Notes: generated by a model from the letters alone, not told the origin. Numbered from the stretch's first letter, positions 1 through 7,359 are shown. The stretch is DNA of 14,865 nucleotides from Glacieibacterium sp038211965 (GCA_038211965.1 JBBQVB010000060.1:1-14865), one strand, 5' to 3'. Made by a program: numbers and translations.

Positions 1-90
1 CAGCCCGAAGACCCGCGCGGCCTCGCGCCGGCTGTTGCCCTCGACAAACACGAAGCGCCGGACAGCGGCATAGACTTCCACGGCAAACAT
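1..90 (-). CDS. istA: IS21-family transposase IstA, N-terminal fragment (runs off the window)
   Basis: Reading the minus strand from an ATG at 90-88 gives 30 uninterrupted codons to the window edge. The start MFAVEVYAAVRRFV and the following EGNSRREAARVFGL match the N-terminus of IS21-type IstA transposases, where this stretch begins the helix-turn-helix that binds the element's ends. IstA is the DDE-type transposase and works with the ATPase IstB; the catalytic core and istB would lie outside the window. The gene points away from the catabolic cluster. The terminal repeats expected upstream of istA are present at 91-369, which supports the call. Only the first 30 residues are visible, so I cannot tell whether the element is intact or which IS it is. 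Confidence 0.75.
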   Translation of the reverse strand, partial: MFAVEVYAAVRRFVFVEGNSRREAARVFGL

Positions 91-215
91 CCCCGGCCGC
101 CCCCAAAAGGGCAAACCTACCACTGGCCGGATTTTACTCCGCCGCGCTCAGCAAAATACCAGCGCTCCCGTGGCCCGCTTTGTCACCGCCCTGCACAACC
201 GCCGTCGACCTAACC

Positions 216-350
216 AAAACCGGCCGTTTGTTCAGATTGAGCAACGCGCCGGCTTTGCGCCCAATTCTCGCCGCTCAGCTTCGCCGAGCCTGAGCCCAAA
301 AAACAGACCTTTAGCCTTTCCCAGTCTGATACCGAAAACCGCCGTTTGTT
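216..350 (+). repeat. Paired terminal direct repeats of the IS21 element
   Basis: Two copies of an about 17-base motif, at 216-232 and 335-350, differ by a single missing G and are 119 bases apart start to start. IS21 elements carry several such copies near each end as transposase binding sites. The second copy lies next to the likely outer edge of the element. Confidence 0.55.
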
Positions 351-369
351 TATGTGGCTTAGCTTGACT

Positions 370-680
370 TGATGGGGGATCGGATTGGCCGCTTCTGGAT
401 GGCGATCAGCGTACGCGCACGTTAACCCAGCTGGTCGCGACTGTAGCTATATGGCCTGGCGGAATTTCGCCTAGGCGGGGCTGTGGCGGAACGGTGCGAA
501 TAGGGGCGTTATCTACTCGGGCGTCATTACCGACTGCGACGGGTGATCCGACCGGCACGCAACCGGATGCTGGCGCTCCTCCCGCCGTACCTGCGCTTGG
601 CTATTGGCACGATGCTCTCTACTTTGCGCCAGGGGGAGGAGCGGCCATTTGCTTTTTGGCGCAGTATTCTCAGAATCTCT
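370..680. other. Intergenic stretch between the IS end and the SDR gene; no gene recognised
   Basis: About 310 bases between the IS end and the stop codon of the first SDR gene. Plus-strand frames are open from 494 and 543 into the SDR gene, but they have no Shine-Dalgarno site and no recognisable family, and they continue as antisense shadow of the SDR. The 7-base inverted repeat TGCGCCA (625-631) / TGGCGCA (657-663) with a 25-base loop lies about 18 bases past the SDR stop on the minus strand. It has no T tract, so it is at best a weak candidate for the operon's end. The stretch may be a remnant left by the IS insertion. Confidence 0.4.
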
Positions 681-1451
681 TTAGGCGGCTGTCAGCCCGC
701 CATCGACCAAATAGCTGCCGCCGGTGCAGAAGCTCGCCTCGCTGCTGGCGAGGAACAGAACCATGCGGGCGACCTCGTCGTTAGTGCCGTAGCGTTTCAT
801 CGCGTTGAGCGCGGCGAAACCCGCGCGCGCCGCCTCCAGCTGACCTGGTGCGGCCTGCGCCTCGATCGAGCGCATCATCGCGTTATCGATCGGCGCGGGC
901 AGGACGGCATTGACCCGGATACCGGCGGTCGCCAGCTCGAGCGCCGCCACTTTAACCAGGCCGATGATCGCATGCTTGCTGGCGACATAAGCCGCGAGGC
1001 CGGGCACGCCGACGACGCCCGCGACCGACGATGTCGCGACGATCGCCCCGCCGCTGCGCGCGATCATCGCGGGGACGACATGCTTGAACATCAGCCAGGT
1101 GCCGCGGACGTTGGCGGTCTGGACTGCGTCGAACGCCTCGACCGTCAGCGCGGTCAGCGGCGTGACCGATCCTTCCGCACCGGCGTTGGCGAAGAGGATG
1201 TCGACGCCGCCGAAGCGCGCGACGGCGGCGGCGACGGTGCCCCTCGCCTCGGCCTCGATCGCCCCGTCGGCGACGTGCGTCGCGACCCTATCGTCGTGGC
1301 CCAGCGTCGCCGCGACCGCCGCGATGCGACCATGGTCGCGCCCGACCAGCAGCACACGTGCCCCTTCGCGGACGAATGCTGCGGCGGTGGCGCTGCCGAT
1401 GCCGCCCGATGCCCCGGTGATGATCGCGACCTTGCCGTCCAGCCTGCTCAT
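681..1451 (-). CDS. Classical short-chain dehydrogenase/reductase (SDR), 256 aa
   Basis: An NAD(P)-dependent oxidoreductase expected to interconvert a secondary alcohol and a ketone in the cytoplasm. The classical SDR pattern is complete: cofactor motif TGASGGIG at residues 12-19, NAG at 89-91, Asn114, catalytic Ser142, and YVASK giving Tyr155 and Lys159. Ser and Tyr are 13 residues apart, as usual. Length 256 is normal for the family and the C-terminus keeps the typical LVDGG. The ATG at 1451 is chosen because it opens directly into DGKVAIITG and overlaps the stop of the upstream gene as ATGA (1448-1451). A longer in-frame extension to 1652 is arginine-rich antisense-like sequence. It is the last gene of the minus-strand operon behind the two dikinase-like genes, so it probably acts on the same substrate. 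Substrate and cofactor preference cannot be read. Confidence 0.93.
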   Translation of the reverse strand: MSRLDGKVAIITGASGGIGSATAAAFVREGARVLLVGRDHGRIAAVAATLGHDDRVATHVADGAIEAEARGTVAAAVARFGGVDILFANAGAEGSVTPLTALTVEAFDAVQTANVRGTWLMFKHVVPAMIARSGGAIVATSSVAGVVGVPGLAAYVASKHAIIGLVKVAALELATAGIRVNAVLPAPIDNAMMRSIEAQAAPGQLEAARAGFAALNAMKRYGTNDEVARMVLFLASSEASFCTGGSYLVDGGLTAA

Positions 1452-2857
1452 CGTGCCGTCTCCTGTGCCCAGTCGCGAAGGATTGCTGCATACGGGTCGG
1501 GCAGCGCCATGCCCGTGACCGCGCCGGCGAACACCTCGCCGGTCGTGCCGTCGATACTGATGACCTCGCCCGCCGCGATCCGCCGGCCAGCGGCTGTAAA
1601 CCCGCCGGCGTCGACCGCGATGTCCCCCCCGACGACGGCGGCGATGCCCCACTCTCGTGCGACGAGGGCGGCATGGCTCAACGCGCCGCCGGTCGCGGTC
1701 AGGACGCCGGCGGCGACGCCGATGCCGTGGACGTCGGCCGGACTGGTTTCGCGCCGGACGAGGATGACCGGCCCGGCGTCGGCGGCATCGACGGCGGCGT
1801 CGGCGTTCATCACGACCCGCCCGGTGGCCAGCCCGGGCGAGACGCCGAGGCCGGTGGCGAATGCCACGGCGTCACCGTCGCGGCGTGTCAGTCGGACGGT
1901 GCCTTCGCGCACCGCGGGCACCCGCGCCACGGCCTCCGCCCGCGACAGCGCCACGACCGGATCGTCGACCAGCTCAACCGCGATGCGCGCAGCGGCGGCG
2001 GGCCCGCGCTTGCCCGGCCGCGCCTGCAGGATCCACAGCCGCCCGCGCTCGATGGTGAACTCGACGTCGACGAGATCGCGGTAATGCTGTTCGAGCTGGC
2101 GTAGCGCAGTGCGCAATTCGGCGGCCGTCCCCGGGCAGCGCGCGGTCAGCGCCGCCAGCGGTAGCGGTCGGTGGGTGCCGGCGACGACGTCCTCGCCCTG
2201 CGCCCCGAACAGCACGTCGCCGACCGCGCCCGCCGCACCGGTCGCTGGATCGCGGCTGAAGGCGACCCCGGTGGCGGACTCTGCGCCAAGATTGCCGAAG
2301 ACCATCACCTGCACCGTAATTGCTGTCCCTCCCGCCTCGCCCAGGCCGGCCCGCGCCCGGTACGCGAGCGCGCGCGGCGACGACCACGATGCGAGCACGG
2401 CCGCCGCCGCCGCTTGGACTTGCGCCACCGGATCGTCACGGGTGTCCGCCGGCAAGACCGTCGCGGCGCTGCGCACACGCGCGCGCAGGTCATCGGCGAA
2501 GGCCGCGCCGTGGCGCTTGGCCAGCGTCGCTGCGACCGCCGGGGTCAGGCCGACGTTGAGCAGGGTGTCGAGCATGCCCGGCATCGATGCCACTGCGCCA
2601 GAGCGCACCGACACCAGCCACGGGTCGACGGCGTCGTGGCACGGCCGCCCCAGTTTCACCGCCAGCGCCGCCATGCCGGTAGCGATCGCGGCGTCCAGCG
2701 CGGGCCCCGGCTCCGCGCCGATCGCAAGCGTGAACCCCGGCGGCACCGGCAGCCCGAGGCGGGTCATCGCGACCAGGCTGGCCCCCTTGCCACCCAGCCG
2801 GGCGACCAGCTCGGCCGGCGTCAGCGCGTGTTCGTGATCGAACGGAAACGGCGTCAC
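1448..2857 (-). CDS. Short PPDK-like protein: ATP-grasp nucleotide domain plus phosphohistidine swivel domain, 469 aa
   Basis: Resembles the first half of pyruvate phosphate dikinase, the part that binds ATP and phosphorylates a histidine. Visible in order: GGKGASLVAM (22-31); PPDK signature SMPGMLDT (91-98) after SVRS (83-86, with Arg85); GVAFSRDPATG (197-207); AQGEDVVAG (219-227); VEFTIE (265-270, Glu266) and LQAR (277-280, Gln278), matching the nucleotide/metal-binding end of the grasp fold; ETSPADVHG (370-378); and GGALSH with the phospho-acceptor His395. The protein then stops. The C-terminal PEP/pyruvate barrel of full PPDK (about 870 aa) is absent, so it cannot make PEP alone. The start is GTG at 2857, overlapping the upstream stop as GTGA. 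Best inference: the ATP-using subunit that charges the 609-aa partner. Residue -2 of the histidine, Thr in classical PPDK and the target of its regulatory kinase, is Leu393 here. Short mycobacterial PpdK-type proteins look similar. Confidence 0.92.
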   Translation of the reverse strand: MTPFPFDHEHALTPAELVARLGGKGASLVAMTRLGLPVPPGFTLAIGAEPGPALDAAIATGMAALAVKLGRPCHDAVDPWLVSVRSGAVASMPGMLDTLLNVGLTPAVAATLAKRHGAAFADDLRARVRSAATVLPADTRDDPVAQVQAAAAAVLASWSSPRALAYRARAGLGEAGGTAITVQVMVFGNLGAESATGVAFSRDPATGAAGAVGDVLFGAQGEDVVAGTHRPLPLAALTARCPGTAAELRTALRQLEQHYRDLVDVEFTIERGRLWILQARPGKRGPAAAARIAVELVDDPVVALSRAEAVARVPAVREGTVRLTRRDGDAVAFATGLGVSPGLATGRVVMNADAAVDAADAGPVILVRRETSPADVHGIGVAAGVLTATGGALSHAALVAREWGIAAVVGGDIAVDAGGFTAAGRRIAAGEVISIDGTTGEVFAGAVTGMALPDPYAAILRDWAQETAR

Positions 2858-4683
2858 GGCAATGCCAGCATCGTAACCGTGCCCGCGCCGCCGTCGACCT
2901 CAACTGTCGCCCCGTCGGGCAGCCGCGCGGTGGCCCCGGTAACGCTGACGGTGCAAGGCACACCGAGTTCGCGGGCGACGACGACGGCGTGGCTGACGGT
3001 CGCGCCGACATTGACGACGACGGCGCTCGCGGCGGCGAACAACGGCGTCCATGACGGATCGGTATGGCTGGCGACGAGGACGTCGCCGGGGCCAAGCTCG
3101 CCGGGGTCGGCGGCGTCGTGGACGACGCGGACGATCCCGCGGGCGACACCGGCGCAACCCGGCTGGCCGCGCAGCACATCGCCGACCTTCGCCGTGACCG
3201 CGCCGCCGTCGTCGCGCCGCGTCCATGCACGCAGCGGCGGCACGACCGCATCGACGATGAATGGAGGCGTCAACGCCGCCAGCTCCGCCGCCTCCGCTTC
3301 CCGCGCCCGCACCAGCGCGCCGATGCGGGCCGGATCGGCGAGGGCCCCGTCCCATTCGGCGTTGGTTAGCAGGGCGAACTGATCGGCGGTTGCGAAGACC
3401 CCGCGGTCGACGAACCGGCGGCCGAGTTCCCACATCGACATGCGCATCTCGTGGACCAGCATCGCACAGGTCGTCTTGGTCCGCTCGCGCGCGGCGAAAT
3501 ATAGGCCGGCAACATTGGCCGCGGCGTTGAATTGACCCGCCTCGGGGGTAGCGCCGAGCAGCTCGCGAATGGTCTCGACCGCCGCTGTCCGGGCGATGCG
3601 ACGCGCCGCCATCCGCACCGCGGGGGCGTCGGTGTCGGCGGCGAAGCGCATCCGGTCGATTGCGGCCAGCGGCGCGGCGGGAAGCAGTTCCCACGTCGCG
3701 CTGCGCATTTCCCACTCCTGCGGCCCGCGAAAGCCGAAGTCGCGCAGGAACACTGCAAAGGCTGTGGCAAAGGCCGGTGCGTCCGTAGCAAGGCGTTCAT
3801 GCAGCCCGCCAAGCCCGGCGTCGAACAGCTTGCCGAGCGCCGCATTGGCACGGACGCGTCGCCCGAGGTCCCACAACGCCGCCGTCGGCAGCGCTGAATC
3901 GATGTCGCCGGTCGCGCCCATGATGTCGGCAGCCAGCTCCGCGCGTCCGACGGCGGCACAGATGCCGGCGATGACGCCCGACGGCACCGTCGCATGGTAC
4001 GTCGCCATGATGTGACGTACCCACAACCGTTCCCACTGCGCGGCGGCGAGGGTGCGGGTTCGGGCGAGCAGGGCGGCGTCGGACAAGGTGGGCAGGTCGG
4101 GCCGTTCGGTCCGGATCCGCTCGACCGTCGCCCGCATGTCGCGCAGTTCCGGCAGGTCGGTCGCGGTGAACAGCTGCTGCAGCATCGCGCCGAGGCGGTC
4201 GGCATGCACCGGCGACTCGTCGGACGGGCGGGCGACATAGGGCGGTACCTCTGGCTGTTCGCCGAAGAAACTCGCGTCGATCGCCTGCGCCGACAATCCG
4301 GGGGTGCGCGCTCCGAACACGCGGCTCGCCGAGACGTTGAGATAGCCGTAGCCGCCGAAGACGCCGAGCATTTCCATCGCGTTGGGCGTGAATTCGCCAA
4401 GGTCGAACGCGCCGAGGTTGGCGAGCGCCTGCCGCCAGCCGGTTTCGGCGTAGGGGATGCCCCATAAAGTCCAGGCGAATGGCCAGACGACCGAGGGAAA
4501 CACCTCGCCGATATTGGCGCGGGTATAGATCGGGAAACGAGCCGAGGGATTGTTATCGATCGGCCAGCGGCCGAGCTTGGCATTACTGGCCGTGATCGTG
4601 GCGACCATGCCAGTGCGGTCGAATCCCGCCGCCGCGTCGCTCGCGACGTCCGTCGCGCCGTCGTTCGCGCCGGTCCCTGTCAT
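2854..4683 (-). CDS. PEP-synthase/rifampicin-phosphotransferase-like protein: substrate domain plus phosphohistidine domain, 609 aa
   Basis: The C-terminal ~110 residues are a PEP-utilising 'mobile' domain: GDVLVASHTDPSWTPLF (533-549), then GATVSH with acceptor His565, ending ARLPDGATVEVDGG (586-599). There is no ATP-grasp domain. The first ~490 residues, rich in helix and aromatic residues (WPIDNN near 40, VWPFAWTLWG around 66-75), correspond in place and size to the substrate-binding part of rifampicin phosphotransferases and to the 70-kDa subunit of phenylphosphate synthase. In both, the histidine passes phosphate to an organic hydroxyl. Inference: this subunit holds the acceptor, and the 469-aa neighbour supplies phosphate from ATP. 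It is the first gene of its operon. The ATG at 4683 follows a strong GGGGGAGG ribosome site, and the gene end overlaps the next start as GTGA (2854-2857). The acceptor is unknown. Family confidence is high; exact reaction confidence is low. Confidence 0.88.
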   Translation of the reverse strand: MTGTGANDGATDVASDAAAGFDRTGMVATITASNAKLGRWPIDNNPSARFPIYTRANIGEVFPSVVWPFAWTLWGIPYAETGWRQALANLGAFDLGEFTPNAMEMLGVFGGYGYLNVSASRVFGARTPGLSAQAIDASFFGEQPEVPPYVARPSDESPVHADRLGAMLQQLFTATDLPELRDMRATVERIRTERPDLPTLSDAALLARTRTLAAAQWERLWVRHIMATYHATVPSGVIAGICAAVGRAELAADIMGATGDIDSALPTAALWDLGRRVRANAALGKLFDAGLGGLHERLATDAPAFATAFAVFLRDFGFRGPQEWEMRSATWELLPAAPLAAIDRMRFAADTDAPAVRMAARRIARTAAVETIRELLGATPEAGQFNAAANVAGLYFAARERTKTTCAMLVHEMRMSMWELGRRFVDRGVFATADQFALLTNAEWDGALADPARIGALVRAREAEAAELAALTPPFIVDAVVPPLRAWTRRDDGGAVTAKVGDVLRGQPGCAGVARGIVRVVHDAADPGELGPGDVLVASHTDPSWTPLFAAASAVVVNVGATVSHAVVVARELGVPCTVSVTGATARLPDGATVEVDGGAGTVTMLALP

Positions 4684-4793
4684 TTTGCCGCCTCCCCCGC
4701 GCTTGCATCCGTAAGTGATATTGATATCATCTTTGCAAATAAGTAGCGCGCGGGCAAGTCTGTGACGATCGACGAGTGGGCATAGGGGGCCAT
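4684..4793. promoter_or_regulatory. Divergent control region between the two operons
   Basis: This 110-base gap separates the divergently read dikinase operon and regulator-led operon, and it is visibly more AT-rich than the genes around it. On the plus strand, TTGCAT (4703-4708), a 16-base spacer and TATCAT (4725-4730) make a plausible promoter about 60 bases ahead of the regulator's start. On the minus strand, TTGCAA (4738 down to 4733) could be a -35 element, but I see no convincing -10. The inverted repeat at 4716-4729 overlaps the plus-strand spacer and -10, so bound protein would block plus-strand transcription and could affect both operons. Confidence 0.6.
4713..4733. promoter_or_regulatory. 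Candidate TetR-family operator (inverted repeat)
   Basis: TGATAT (4716-4721) and ATATCA (4724-4729) are perfect inverted half-sites separated by TG. The symmetry extends to AAG on the left (4713-4715) and CTT on the right (4731-4733) with one extra base. Position in the divergent promoter region directly upstream of a TetR-type gene makes it the obvious binding site for that regulator. Binding itself is inferred. Confidence 0.55.
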
Positions 4794-5438
4794 GTGACGA
4801 CGACGGCGGTCATTACGGGAGCGAGCGAGCCGGCGACGGCCCGGGGCCGCGTGACGCGCGAACGCCTGCTTGCGGCCGCCGCCGTTGTCTTCGCCCGCCA
4901 CGGCTATGAGCATGCTCGGATCGCCGACATCGTCGCCGAGGCGGGCGTCAGCCACGGGCTGTTCTATCGCCATTTCAGCGACAAGAACGCCGTGCTGCTG
5001 GCGGTCCTGACACGGTTTAACGACCGGCTGCGGCACACCAGCGGTCGCGGCGGAACCGGCGCGGCGACCCCGACGCTCGCCGATTTGCAGACGCGCAACA
5101 TCCTGTTCTTTCGCGAATACGCCGAGCACCGCGAGCTGTTCCGCGTTGCGCGCGAAGCGGCGGCGCGCACCGACGAGAACGGCTTTCGTGACCTGTGGCT
5201 GATCATGCGCGGCCGCTTCATCGCGCGAACGCGGCGCTGGCTCGACCGGTTGGCGGCCGACGGCCACATCGCCGCCGAGACCGATGCCTGGGCGCTGGCC
5301 GAGGCGTTGGGCGCGATGACCGAACAGCTCGCCTATGTCCAGGTCGGCCTCGCCGCCGACGACCTCGATGACGCCGGCCTCGAGCGGTTGGGCCGGGCGT
5401 GCGGTCTCGTCTGGCACCGGGCAGTGTTCGGTCGATGA
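4794..5438 (+). CDS. TetR/AcrR-family transcriptional regulator, 214 aa
   Basis: A ligand-responsive DNA-binding repressor, acting as a dimer. The N-terminal helix-turn-helix is clear: RERLLAAAAVVFARHGYEH (22-40), then IADIVAEAGVSHGLFYRHF (43-61) followed by SDKNAVLLAVL, the standard TetR pattern. The remaining ~150 residues are helical and variable, as expected for the ligand pocket and dimer interface. I chose GTG at 4794 because AGGGGG at 4784-4789 sits just in front of it. An in-frame GTG at 4776 would add six residues but lacks a ribosome site. The gene leads the plus-strand operon, lies next to the inverted repeat at 4716-4729, and overlaps the P450 start as ATGA. It most likely represses both operons until the substrate or a CoA-ester intermediate binds. 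The ligand is unknown. Confidence 0.92.
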   Translation: MTTTAVITGASEPATARGRVTRERLLAAAAVVFARHGYEHARIADIVAEAGVSHGLFYRHFSDKNAVLLAVLTRFNDRLRHTSGRGGTGAATPTLADLQTRNILFFREYAEHRELFRVAREAAARTDENGFRDLWLIMRGRFIARTRRWLDRLAADGHIAAETDAWALAEALGAMTEQLAYVQVGLAADDLDDAGLERLGRACGLVWHRAVFGR

Positions 5439-6607
5439 GCGATCTGCTCGACCTCGCCCCGTTTGTCGCCGGCCGCGAACACGCGCTGTTCGCTCGCCTG
5501 CGCGACCAGCCGCCAGCGCACAATCCGGAACCGGATGGCCCCGGCTTCTGGTCGCTGACGCGCTACGATCAGGTCGCGGCCGCCGCGCGCGACCATGTGC
5601 GCTTCCGCTCGGGCAAAGGCACCCAGATCCGCGACAAGCGCGCGGAAGGGCACGGCCACCCGAGCGTCCACAATGCCGACCCGCCGCTGCACGGGCGGCT
5701 ACGCGCGCTGGTCCTGCCGTCGTTGGCACGCTCACGCGTCGAGCGGCTCACGCCATTGATCGCCACGATCGCCGCGCGGTTGCTCGCCAAGACGCCGCGC
5801 GACCGGCCATGGGATTTCGTCGAGGACGTCGCGGTCCCGCTGCCGATGATGGTGATCGCGGCCGTGCTCGGCGTGCCCGACGGCGATCAGCGGCGACTGG
5901 TCGGCTGGGCCAATCTGATGAGCGACGTGCGCGCGAACGACGCCGCGCAGGCCGCTGCCCGCGCGCATCTGTTCGATTATTTCCGTGTGCTCGTTGCCGC
6001 CAAGCGGCGCGCGCCCGCCGACGATCTCGCCAGTGCGCTGGCCGCGGCCGAACTCGATGGGGCGGCGCTGCCAGCCGATGCGCTCGACGCCTATTTCATG
6101 CTGCTGACGGTCGCGGGCAACGAGACCACGCGGTTTCTTCTCACCGGCGGGCTGGCGGAGCTGCTGCGCGACGCGGCCGGCGGCGGCGGTCAGCTCGACC
6201 GGCTGCGCGCCGACCCCACCCTCATTCGTGCCGCGGTCGAGGAGCTGTGCCGCTGGGTGTCGCCGGTAGCGCACATGCGGCGGACGACATCGGCTGCGAC
6301 CGATCTGTGGGGGACCGCGGTGCCGGCGGGCGCGAAGGTCGTGCTGTGGTTCGCCAGCGCCAATCGCGACGCGCGCGTGTTCGCCGATCCCGACCGCATC
6401 GACGTCGGCCGCGTCGTCAACCCGCACGTCGGCTTCGGCCTCGGCGCGCATTTCTGTGTCGGCGCGCATCTGGCGCGGCTGGAGGCGCAGCTGTTCCTCA
6501 CCGCGCTGCTGGCCGACGGCCGCCGTTTGCGGCTGCTCGCCGAACCCGAACGGTTGCCGTCGAACTGGTTCACCGGCTGGACGCGGATGCCGGTCGAATG
6601 GGCATGA
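5435..6607 (+). CDS. Cytochrome P450 monooxygenase, 390 aa
   Basis: A soluble bacterial P450 that inserts one oxygen atom from O2 into an organic substrate. Signatures: NADPPLHGRLR (80-90, C-helix heme-contact region); AGNETT (227-232, oxygen-activating I-helix with the acid-alcohol pair); ELCR (270-273, the ExxR motif); and FGLGAHFCVG with heme-ligand Cys341. AGNETT plus the NADPP motif is common in bacterial P450s acting on terpenes, sterol side chains and fatty chains, which hints at a hydrophobic substrate but does not identify it. Length is typical for soluble bacterial P450s. The start at ATG 5435 overlaps the regulator's stop as ATGA; a longer frame from 5399 would run back into the regulator. 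No ferredoxin or ferredoxin reductase lies in the window, so electrons must come from partners encoded elsewhere. Confidence 0.96.
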   Translation: MSDLLDLAPFVAGREHALFARLRDQPPAHNPEPDGPGFWSLTRYDQVAAAARDHVRFRSGKGTQIRDKRAEGHGHPSVHNADPPLHGRLRALVLPSLARSRVERLTPLIATIAARLLAKTPRDRPWDFVEDVAVPLPMMVIAAVLGVPDGDQRRLVGWANLMSDVRANDAAQAAARAHLFDYFRVLVAAKRRAPADDLASALAAAELDGAALPADALDAYFMLLTVAGNETTRFLLTGGLAELLRDAAGGGGQLDRLRADPTLIRAAVEELCRWVSPVAHMRRTTSAATDLWGTAVPAGAKVVLWFASANRDARVFADPDRIDVGRVVNPHVGFGLGAHFCVGAHLARLEAQLFLTALLADGRRLRLLAEPERLPSNWFTGWTRMPVEWA

Positions 6608-7359
6608 GACGCGTCCTCGTCACCGGCGCCGCGAGCGGCATCGGGGCCGCGCTGGCGACTCGCCTGCGTCGCGACGGCGTCGCGGTCGTCGCGACCGACC
6701 GGCGCTTCGCCAGCGCCGCCGATGGAGTCGTTGCCGACCTGAGCGAGGCCGCCGGGGTGGCTGCCTTGGCCGCCGCCATTGACGGGCCGCTCGACGGGCT
6801 GGCGCTGGTCGCCGGGCTGCCGGGGACGCAGCCGACGCGGACGGTACTCGCAGTCAATCTGCTCGCCCCCGTCGCCCTGACCGTGGCACTGGCCGACCGC
6901 TTCAGCCCCGGCGCGAGCATCGTCGCGGTGTCGAGCCTGACGGCGCGGCGGTGCCGGTGGACCATCGCCGAGATCGACCGTCTGCTCGACGGGTCGCGCG
7001 AAGATGCGCTGGCGGCGGCTGATGGGGTCGACGGGCGAACCGCCTACGAACTGTCGAAGGCCGCGCTTAACCGCTGGGCCGTCCGTACCGCCGTCGACCT
7101 CCATGGCCGGCGCGTTCGCGTCAACACGGTCTCGCCCGGCGCGGTCGAAACGCCGATCCTCGCCGACTTCGCGGTCTCGATGGGGGCCGAGCGGATCGAA
7201 GCCGCGCGCGCGCTGACCGGCCGCCACGGCGCGGCCGACGAGATCGCGGCCGTCCTGGCCTTTCTGCTCTCCCCGGATGCTGGCTGGGTGAACGGTATCG
7301 ACCTGTTGGTCGACGGTGGTTTCAACGCCTTGCGCAGCGTCGGCGCGGCGGCGGCATGA
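6604..7359 (+). CDS. SDR resembling 3-alpha-hydroxysteroid dehydrogenase/carbonyl reductase, 251 aa
   Basis: An NAD(P)-dependent alcohol/ketone oxidoreductase. TGAASGIG (7-14) binds the cofactor. The acidic TDRR at the end of strand 2 (31-34) suggests NAD(H). Catalytic residues are Ser111, Tyr148 and Lys152 (YELSK). The gap between Ser and Tyr is about 37 residues instead of the usual ~13, and NAG is replaced by VAG (69-71). Both features, plus VVADLSEAAG (42-51), recall the 3-alpha-HSD/carbonyl reductase subclass of Comamonas testosteroni, as I remember that sequence. This supports a cyclic secondary alcohol as substrate without proving a steroid. The start at ATG 6604 gives an ATGA overlap with the P450 stop; an ATG two codons earlier (6598) is also possible. 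A natural role is oxidising the hydroxyl made by the P450. Confidence 0.93.
   Translation: MRRVLVTGAASGIGAALATRLRRDGVAVVATDRRFASAADGVVADLSEAAGVAALAAAIDGPLDGLALVAGLPGTQPTRTVLAVNLLAPVALTVALADRFSPGASIVAVSSLTARRCRWTIAEIDRLLDGSREDALAAADGVDGRTAYELSKAALNRWAVRTAVDLHGRRVRVNTVSPGAVETPILADFAVSMGAERIEAARALTGRHGAADEIAAVLAFLLSPDAGWVNGIDLLVDGGFNALRSVGAAAA

Larger units (their letters stand above)
1..369 (-). mobile_element. One end of an IS21-family insertion sequence
   Basis: The istA start at 90 is followed outward by about 280 bases without a credible gene. This stretch contains repeated blocks typical of the multiple terminal repeats of IS21 elements. AAAACCGGCCGTTTGTT (216-232) recurs as AAAACCGCCGTTTGTT (335-350) in the same orientation, with one base missing. 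A related degenerate block, TGGCCGGATTTTACTCCG, lies around 124-141. The outer edge is probably just after the second repeat, near 360-370. I could not fix the exact terminus or a target-site duplication because the other end is not in the window. Confidence 0.6.

Noticed and set aside
625..663. Inverted repeat as terminator of the minus-strand operon.
   Set aside because: The loop is 25 bases and there is no T tract on the minus strand, so it cannot be supported as a terminator.
1452..1652. N-terminal extension of the first SDR to 1652.
   Set aside because: The extension is out-of-frame sequence of the PPDK-like gene; the normal SDR N-terminus and the ATGA overlap support the ATG at 1451.
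1448..2857. Calling the 469-aa protein a functional pyruvate phosphate dikinase.
   Set aside because: The C-terminal PEP/pyruvate barrel is missing and no gene in the window supplies it.
543..3382. Long plus-strand frames (543-2084 and 2171-3382) over the SDR and dikinase genes.
   Set aside because: Both are Arg/Ala/Pro-rich antisense shadows without ribosome sites; the minus-strand proteins carry clear catalytic motifs.
5335..7359. A 674-codon plus-strand frame that appears to fuse unknown sequence to the second SDR.
   Set aside because: The first part is an arginine-rich out-of-frame reading of the regulator and P450 genes; only the last 251 codons are a real protein.
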